A program made the translations under genes and the position numbers. Below, one piece after another: positions 58,716 through 64,000 of a stretch of DNA of 64,000 nucleotides. Under the pieces are notes generated by a model. It was not told where the DNA came from, did no database searches, and saw only the letters and a list, made by a program, of their open reading frames with translations. The number at the start of each line of letters is the position of its first letter. Within the stretch, counting starts at the first letter, position 1. The DNA is from Agrobacterium tumefaciens (GTDB taxonomy: Bacteria > Pseudomonadota > Alphaproteobacteria > Rhizobiales > Rhizobiaceae), in contig NZ_CP072309.1 in NCBI RefSeq assembly GCF_017726655.1, positions 248,001-312,000 of the forward strand. The letters are read 5' to 3'.

Positions 58716-60917
58716 ATGGATCATATATCAAGAAAAACCATTGCCGATGGGCAATCGCTGGACCTGCCGCTTGATCAGGACGTGGAAGACAGCAAACTGA
58801 CAGCCGCCTGCATTTCAGCCATCAACGAAGCCGTGGAAAACCTGCGCCATCTCTCCGGTTCAGACCAGGAATCAAGAGTGACATCAGCGCCCACTCAGTC
58901 CCCTCCCTCACAGGCTCTTTACCAGCCGCAGATAAAAGCGTCCCAGGCGGAGCAATTGCGGGATATTCCCTCGGCAAAACCAGCCCCGCAGCCAGACCGG
59001 CAACCCGCCTCCCCACCACAACCGCAGGCCAAGGTCGACAGTCCCGACCTGCCTTTCGTCAAGACCATCGACAATAATGTCGGTCCAATTCGTGAAAATG
59101 AACGCCGTGCGGCAACAGGTGGTGGCGGCAAAGAGCCAATAGAGAATGGCAACGGAGGTGGTGGTGGCGGCGGTGGAAGCCAGAGTGGCTTTCACAAGCG
59201 CAGCGAGCCGATCAACTTCGCCGCAAGCCTTGCCAAAGGCATCGCCGCGGTCCGGCGCAACATGGTGGTGGTGATGCTGTTCACCATCGCCATCAACATC
59301 CTGCTGCTCGCCATTCCTCTTTATCTGTTCCAGATTTCCGACCGCGTGCTGACCAGCCGCTCCATGGATACGCTCGTCATGCTGACGGTCGCGGTCCTCG
59401 GCGCTGTTCTGTTGCAGGCCTTCATGGATGCCATCCGCCGCTTCATTCTGATGCGCACTGCCGTTGAACTGGAAGTCCAGCTTGGGGCACCCATTCTATC
59501 GGCCGCTGCCCGCGCCTCACTGCACGGCAGCGGCAAGGATTATCAGATCCTCCAGGATCTTCAGCAACTGCGCGGCTTTCTGACATCGGGCACGCTGATT
59601 GCGTTTCTAGATGCACCGCTGATGCCGCTCTTCATCGTGGTGGTCTATCTCGTCCATCCGCACCTCGGCATCATCATCATGGTCTGCTGCGCCGTCCTTT
59701 TTGGCATTGCCTGGCTCAACCAGCGTTTTACCGCACGGCAATTTGCCGAGGCATCCGGTTATGCCAGCCGCGCCAACTTCCACCTCGACTCTATGTCGCG
59801 CAATTCGCAGATCATCAATGCGCTCGCCATGATCCCCGAGGCGGTGAAGATGTGGGGCCGCGAAACCGCAGGCTCCCTCAAGTCGCATGTGGCGGCGCAG
59901 GATCGCAACATCATGTTCTCGGGCGTCTCCAAGGCTGCCCGCATGATCACCCAGGTGGCGCTGCTTGGCTGGGGCGCGCATCTGTCGCTGTCGGGTGAGT
60001 TGACGGGCGGTATGGTGATCGCGGCTTCGATCATTTCCGGCCGCGCGCTTGCGCCCATCGAAGGCGCAATCGAAGGCTGGCACCAGTTCAACAAATCCGC
60101 AGCCTCCTACGGTCGCATCAAGCAGCTTCTCGTCAACTCGCCGCTGAACTTTCCTCGCCTTCGCCTCCCCAATCCCGAAGGGCGGCTCGATGTGGAGCGC
60201 ATCCTCTTCGTGCCGCCGCCACAGAAAAAGGTGATCTTGAACGGCATTTCTTTTTCGCTGAAAAAAGGCGAGTCGCTGGCAATTATCGGCAACTCCGGCT
60301 CCGGCAAGACGACGCTCGGCAAAATGCTCGTGGGCTCCATCCTGCCGACATCCGGCAATGTGCGCCTTGACCTCATGGATCTGCGCAACTGGGACCAGCG
60401 GCAGTTCGGCGAAAGCATCGGTTACCTGCCGCAGGACGTGCAGCTTTTCCCCGGCACCATCAAGGCCAATATCTGCCGCATGCGTGACGACGTCGAGGAC
60501 CGACAGATTTATGAAGCCGCCGTGCTGGCCGACGTACACGAGCTGATCGCTGGCTTTCCTCAAGGGTACGAGACCGTGGTTGCCGCCGATGGCGCACCGC
60601 TCTCCGGTGGCCAGAAGCAGCGCATCGCGCTTGCCCGCGCCTTCTTCGGCGATCCGAAATTCGTTGTGCTTGACGAGCCGAACTCCAATCTGGATACGGC
60701 TGGCGAACAGGCTCTGGCAAAAGCCCTGCTGCACGCCAAGAAGCAGGGCATTACGACCGTCACCATCACCCAACGTCCGGCGCTTCTGCAATGCGTCGAC
60801 AAGATCATGGTGCTGAAGGACGGGTCCGTCGCCATGTTCGGTGAAAGATTGGATGTGCTGAAAGCGCTGTCCGGCAACGGCCGTCCGGGCAGCCAGTCCC
60901 CGCAGATCGAGGGTTGA
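58716..60917 (+). CDS. Type I secretion ABC exporter (PrtD-like) with long N-terminal extension and H-loop Gln
   Basis: The inner-membrane ABC transporter of a type I secretion system (fused TM domain and ATPase), 733 residues. About 160 N-terminal residues are an unstructured Pro/Gln-rich stretch ending in a poly-Gly linker; no C39-like peptidase. The TM domain runs from about 180 to 460. The ATPase has Walker A GNSGSGKT (525-532), Q-loop YLPQDVQLFPG, signature LSGGQ (629-633) and Walker B FVVLDEP (Asp653, Glu654). The H-loop reads TITQRPALLQ, with Gln in place of the switch His. It lies 77 bp after the putative substrate gene and 8 bp before the HlyD gene. No TolC gene nearby. Confidence 0.9.
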   Translation: MDHISRKTIADGQSLDLPLDQDVEDSKLTAACISAINEAVENLRHLSGSDQESRVTSAPTQSPPSQALYQPQIKASQAEQLRDIPSAKPAPQPDRQPASPPQPQAKVDSPDLPFVKTIDNNVGPIRENERRAATGGGGKEPIENGNGGGGGGGGSQSGFHKRSEPINFAASLAKGIAAVRRNMVVVMLFTIAINILLLAIPLYLFQISDRVLTSRSMDTLVMLTVAVLGAVLLQAFMDAIRRFILMRTAVELEVQLGAPILSAAARASLHGSGKDYQILQDLQQLRGFLTSGTLIAFLDAPLMPLFIVVVYLVHPHLGIIIMVCCAVLFGIAWLNQRFTARQFAEASGYASRANFHLDSMSRNSQIINALAMIPEAVKMWGRETAGSLKSHVAAQDRNIMFSGVSKAARMITQVALLGWGAHLSLSGELTGGMVIAASIISGRALAPIEGAIEGWHQFNKSAASYGRIKQLLVNSPLNFPRLRLPNPEGRLDVERILFVPPPQKKVILNGISFSLKKGESLAIIGNSGSGKTTLGKMLVGSILPTSGNVRLDLMDLRNWDQRQFGESIGYLPQDVQLFPGTIKANICRMRDDVEDRQIYEAAVLADVHELIAGFPQGYETVVAADGAPLSGGQKQRIALARAFFGDPKFVVLDEPNSNLDTAGEQALAKALLHAKKQGITTVTITQRPALLQCVDKIMVLKDGSVAMFGERLDVLKALSGNGRPGSQSPQIEG

Positions 60918-60925
60918 GGATCGTC

Positions 60926-62284
60926 ATGTTCAAGAAGAAAAATGCCGTCGCAGAGGTCAAACCGCAGGGTCAGCTGGAATGGTACAGCGAGGTTCCCCGC
61001 TCCATTCGCCTGCACAGTTCGATTGGCCTTGCCGTTTTGCTCGCCTCCTTTGGCGGCTTTGGCTACTGGGCGGGCACAGCTCCGCTGTCCTCCGCCATCA
61101 TCGCACAGGGCAGCTTCGTCGCCACGGGCAACAACAAGGTTGTTCAGCATCTGGAAGGCGGCATCATCAAGGAAATGATGGTGAGCGAAGGCGACACTGT
61201 GAAGGTCGGCGATGTGCTTCTCACACTCGACAAGACGACCGCCCTTGCCAATGAGCGCATGCTGCAATTGCGCCGTCTGCGCCTCGAAACCATCGTCACG
61301 CGACTGCGCGCCGAAGCACAGGGGGAAAAGAACTTCAAGGTTCCCGAGATCGTGATGAAGGAGGCGGGCGATCCCGATATCAAATCCATCATCCAAAGCC
61401 AGAACATCGTCTTTCACAGCAAGCTCGTAAAGCTGGAAGAGCAGCTGAACCTCATCAACAAGAACATAAAGTCACTTGAGTTTCGGTATGCAGGGTATGA
61501 TGGGCAGAAGCAGTCCTTCGACCGGCAGCTGGCGCTTCTCACCCAGGAACGCGATTCCAAGGAGCGACTAGCCAAGGACGGCGTCATTCGCAAGACGGAC
61601 ATGCTGGCGCTCGAGCGCGCAATCGCCGATGCCATGGGCGATATCGCCCGTCTGACGGGTGAGATGAACCAGAGCGAAGCGGAGATCGCCAAATTCAAGC
61701 AGGAAGCCATCATCGCCGTCAACGCCAACAAGCAGGCGGCGCTGGATGCTCTTGAGACTGCGGAAGCCGATCTCGACAGCGTGCGCGAACAGGTACGCGG
61801 CGCCGCCGAAGTGCTGGAACGCACCGTCATCCGCTCCCCCGTCAACGGCACGGTCGTGCGCGCTTATTACCATACACCCGGCGGCGTCATCACGACGGGC
61901 AAGCCGATCATGGAAATCCTGCCGGCGCATGTTCCGCTGATCCTCGAAGCGCAGGTGCTCCGAACCTCCATCGACCAGCTGCATGAAGGCCAGACGGCAG
62001 CAATCCGCCTCTCGGCGCTGAACCGCCGCACCACGCCGGTTCTCAACGGCAAGGTCTTCTACGTGTCGGCGGACAGCATCGAAGAAAATGCCGGTCTCCA
62101 GGTAAAGGATGTCTATATCGTTCGTGTGCAGATCCCTGACGAAGAAATCGCCAAGGTCCATAATTTCCACCCCGTGCCCGGCATGCCGGCCGATGTCCTG
62201 ATCCAGACGTCAGAGCGTACCTTCTTCGAATATCTGACGAAGCCGATCGCCGACAGCATGTCGCGCGCCTTCAAGGAAAGATGA
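60926..62284 (+). CDS. HlyD-family type I secretion periplasmic adaptor
   Basis: The membrane fusion partner of the ABC exporter, 452 residues from the ATG at 60926 with GAGG just upstream (a TTG four codons earlier is less likely). A single TM helix (about 32-50) follows a short cytoplasmic tail. The lipoyl half-motif GNNKVVQHLEGGIIKEMMVSEGDTVKVGDVLLTLD, a long coiled coil (about 95-290), the second half IRSPVNGTVVRAYYHTPGGVITTGKPIMEILP, and a C-terminal VRVQIPDEEI-containing domain are typical of PrtE/HlyD proteins. 4-bp overlap with the next gene. Together with the exporter it should form a trans-envelope channel with a TolC-like protein encoded elsewhere. Confidence 0.93.
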   Translation: MFKKKNAVAEVKPQGQLEWYSEVPRSIRLHSSIGLAVLLASFGGFGYWAGTAPLSSAIIAQGSFVATGNNKVVQHLEGGIIKEMMVSEGDTVKVGDVLLTLDKTTALANERMLQLRRLRLETIVTRLRAEAQGEKNFKVPEIVMKEAGDPDIKSIIQSQNIVFHSKLVKLEEQLNLINKNIKSLEFRYAGYDGQKQSFDRQLALLTQERDSKERLAKDGVIRKTDMLALERAIADAMGDIARLTGEMNQSEAEIAKFKQEAIIAVNANKQAALDALETAEADLDSVREQVRGAAEVLERTVIRSPVNGTVVRAYYHTPGGVITTGKPIMEILPAHVPLILEAQVLRTSIDQLHEGQTAAIRLSALNRRTTPVLNGKVFYVSADSIEENAGLQVKDVYIVRVQIPDEEIAKVHNFHPVPGMPADVLIQTSERTFFEYLTKPIADSMSRAFKER

Positions 62285-62862
62285 ATAAATTACAGCAGTG
62301 TAGACTGTCTTTCGGTGGTGCGTCGACCTATAATGACCTCCTCGGTGCCGGGCTCGGGAGAAGCAAAATGGCGGTAATGTCGGACGTATTGCTGCTGGTC
62401 GGCAGGTTGAATTACGTGTGGACCAACACCGAAAGCCTGATGATCTATCTGATCGTCCATCTCCTGAAAGTGGACAAGGAGGCCGCCATCGTCGTGTTCC
62501 TCACCCTCAATACCACGCGCGCGCGCATGGACCTGATTGAGCGACTGGCAAAGCTTCCCACCTCCGATGCAAAGGATCGCAAGACGATCCTGTCCATCAT
62601 GGCACGCCTGAAGAAGGAAGCGAAAACGCGCAACAAATATAATCACTGCATTTATTCGTTCGACGAGAAGGGCGAAATCGCCAGCACGCAGTTGATGCGG
62701 TTGGTGGAAGATGACAGGCAGGTGCGCTACGGCAAGGTGGAAAAGATGGACGAGAAGGAAATCGAGCACCTCGAAAAATCCATTGCCGACATCGTTGCGG
62801 TCAGTAAGGACATGTGGAGTTTCATCCACGCCAGCCCGCATGTCTCAGCGGATTATCTCTAG
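62281..62862 (+). CDS. Unrecognised 193-residue protein co-encoded with type I secretion system
   Basis: A protein of 193 residues with no signal peptide or TM helix. It starts at an ATG overlapping the HlyD stop by 4 bp (ATGA); an ATG at 62368 would remove 29 residues. It is mostly helical and charged: LVGRLNYVWTNTESLMIYLIVHLLKVDKEAAIVVFLTLNTTRARMDLIERLAKL near residues 38-92, then RLKKEAKTRNKYNHCIYSFDEKGEI, and a C-terminal helix with EKMDEKEIEHLEKSIADIVAV. I do not recognise a family. Tight coupling to the secretion genes suggests a cytosolic accessory or chaperone. Its stop overlaps that of the convergent polysaccharide gene. Confidence 0.7.
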   Translation: MNKLQQCRLSFGGASTYNDLLGAGLGRSKMAVMSDVLLLVGRLNYVWTNTESLMIYLIVHLLKVDKEAAIVVFLTLNTTRARMDLIERLAKLPTSDAKDRKTILSIMARLKKEAKTRNKYNHCIYSFDEKGEIASTQLMRLVEDDRQVRYGKVEKMDEKEIEHLEKSIADIVAVSKDMWSFIHASPHVSADYL

Positions 62863-64000
62863 GCTTTTGTCTGTAGTCGCATGCCGATCGCCGGATGAAG
62901 CTCGCTACCCCGCGCTGCCCTTGCCGGAAGACACAGCTTGCCCGCCGCGAAATAGAGCAGGAATGAGCCTATCTGGTACGGGAAGATGATGTCGATCTCG
63001 ACGAATGACCGGACGACAAACAGTGCGCAGATCGCAAATAGGATGACGCCCTGCGGATCGCTCCTGCGCATCAGAACCGAGCGAAGATGCCCGAGCAGGG
63101 TACCGTAGAGCACGATCGCAAGCAAAACCATGCCGACGAAGCCGTTTTCGACAACCGTTTCGATATAGGTATTATGGAAATGGAAGCCGCTGCGGCCGGT
63201 AATGAAGAAATCATTCCACAGCCTTTCTGCATCCGCAAAACCCACCACCCAGAAACCTTGGTACCCGACACCCAGGATGGGATTCTGTTTTGCCGCCTCG
63301 ATACCCTGCTGCCATAGATAGGTGCGGCCGGTCAGCGTCGAGTCCTTGCCGAAAATGCCGAGGATGGCGTCTAGCAGGCCAAACTGCAGGGACGCCACAG
63401 CCAAGAGAGCGCCGAGACCGCCGAGCGCAAAAAACGTGATCTTGCGGTTGGCAGGGGACAGCATGCCCATCGGAATGAAACCGACGATGAGGGCAACCGC
63501 AGCCGCCGTGGTGATGGCTGATGTCGCAGACTGCGACGCCAGCAAACTATAGGCAGACAACAGGCCCGTAACGCCGGCAATCGGTAACCAAATGCCTCGC
63601 TGCTTCAGAACCAACACGGAGGATGCGGCGAAGATGACGCCAAGCGACGCATAAAAGCCGAGCTGGTTCTTAGAGGAGAAAGCACCAACGAAACTATAGG
63701 TGCCATCAAGCGCGTCGAAGAGATAGATGCCGAAGAGAAGCGAATAAAGCAGCACAAGGGCGATGCCGATGAGCGCACCCCGTGTCATCGTCCGTATGGA
63801 AATTACCCGCATGGCGATGAGCGCGCAGACAATATGCGTCATATATTGGATTGAAGCGCGCATGGTCACGGAGACCGCCTCTGACCAGAAGCTCGACAGG
63901 ACGGTGAGGATGCCGAAAGCGAATATCCATAAGTAGCGCGGATAATTGCCAAGCACCCGCCGGTAATCTACGAGCACAAGCGGCAGCCACAGGCCATAAT
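62859..64000 (-). CDS. O-antigen ligase/polymerase-like membrane protein (partial, N-terminus off window)
   Basis: An inner-membrane protein of the Wzy_C/WaaL family that joins or polymerises surface polysaccharide. The frame is open to the right edge (upstream residues read YGLWLPLVLVDYRR), so the N-terminus is missing and the 380 residues here are partial. At least eight TM helices are visible. The signature periplasmic loop reads SSTLTGRTYLWQQGIEAAKQNPILGVGYQGFW, followed by RSGFHFHNTYIETVVENGFVGM, with the conserved Arg, His and the HN-Y-E pattern. Convergent with, and overlapping by 4 bp, the type I secretion operon's last gene. Substrate unknown. Confidence 0.88.
   Translation of the reverse strand, partial: YGLWLPLVLVDYRRVLGNYPRYLWIFAFGILTVLSSFWSEAVSVTMRASIQYMTHIVCALIAMRVISIRTMTRGALIGIALVLLYSLLFGIYLFDALDGTYSFVGAFSSKNQLGFYASLGVIFAASSVLVLKQRGIWLPIAGVTGLLSAYSLLASQSATSAITTAAAVALIVGFIPMGMLSPANRKITFFALGGLGALLAVASLQFGLLDAILGIFGKDSTLTGRTYLWQQGIEAAKQNPILGVGYQGFWVVGFADAERLWNDFFITGRSGFHFHNTYIETVVENGFVGMVLLAIVLYGTLLGHLRSVLMRRSDPQGVILFAICALFVVRSFVEIDIIFPYQIGSFLLYFAAGKLCLPARAARGSELHPAIGMRLQTKA

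Noticed and set aside
1..64000. tRNA, rRNA, insertion sequences or prophage genes
   Set aside because: None recognised on either strand; no transposase, integrase or tRNA-like cloverleaf stood out.

Overview
The window looks like a chromosomal (probably secondary-chromosome) segment of an Agrobacterium-type member of the Rhizobiaceae. The reasons are a celABC/bcsN cellulose locus, an Agrobacterium-like sulfoquinovosidase and sulfo-SMO gene set, a dctBD/dctA dicarboxylate system with a sigma-54 promoter, BA14K and IalB family proteins, and moderately GC-rich, tightly packed coding sequence with many ATGA or TGATG start/stop overlaps. I saw no rRNA or tRNA genes, CRISPR array, insertion sequence or phage gene. 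The two end genes run off the window.

Layout. 1-10.2 kb: a peptide ABC substrate-binding protein (partial), an MFP/RND efflux pair, then an IalB-family protein coupled to a 1324-residue autotransporter. 10.4-16.1 kb: sulfoquinovose catabolism (smoA-smoB-smoC divergent from smoD, then the sulfoquinovosidase smoI). The ABC importer that I recall between smoD and smoI in Agrobacterium is absent here. The two intergenic regions share a near-identical 18-bp element, the best candidate operator in the window. 16.1-18.9 kb: two paralogous TadG-like von Willebrand factor A proteins. 19.0-23.2 kb: a TPP riboswitch, a 15-codon ORF, a ThiXY-like transporter without an ATPase gene, and thiM-thiE-thiD. 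23.3-27.1 kb: Lrp regulator, alanine racemase, D-amino-acid dehydrogenase and a FadR-type GntR regulator. 27.3-32.7 kb: a BA14K protein, then dctD-dctB divergent from dctA. 32.8-36.9 kb: small EamA transporter, class III aminotransferase, SDR and M20 amidohydrolase.

36.9-46.0 kb: cellulose locus on the minus strand (bcsN, celA with a PilZ domain, celB, celC, then a TPR protein), all but bcsN joined by 4-bp overlaps. 46.4-47.6 kb: an AGE-family sugar isomerase. 47.6-53.0 kb: a five-gene minus-strand polysaccharide operon (UDP-xylose synthase-like, GalE, a processive GT2 with an unusual QxxQW motif, a DUF995-like protein, a GH26-like hydrolase). 53.4-54.6 kb: a small lipoprotein and a LuxR regulator with a pseudo-receiver domain. 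54.6-55.5 kb: a 0.9-kb gene-free stretch. 55.5-62.9 kb: a type I secretion locus with two unusual acidic, non-RTX putative substrates, an ABC exporter whose H-loop His is Gln, an HlyD adaptor and an unrecognised 193-residue protein. It ends against a partial O-antigen ligase-like gene.

The points most worth following are the importer-less sulfo-SMO cluster with its shared operator, the non-RTX type I secretion locus, and the polysaccharide operon with the QxxQW glycosyltransferase.
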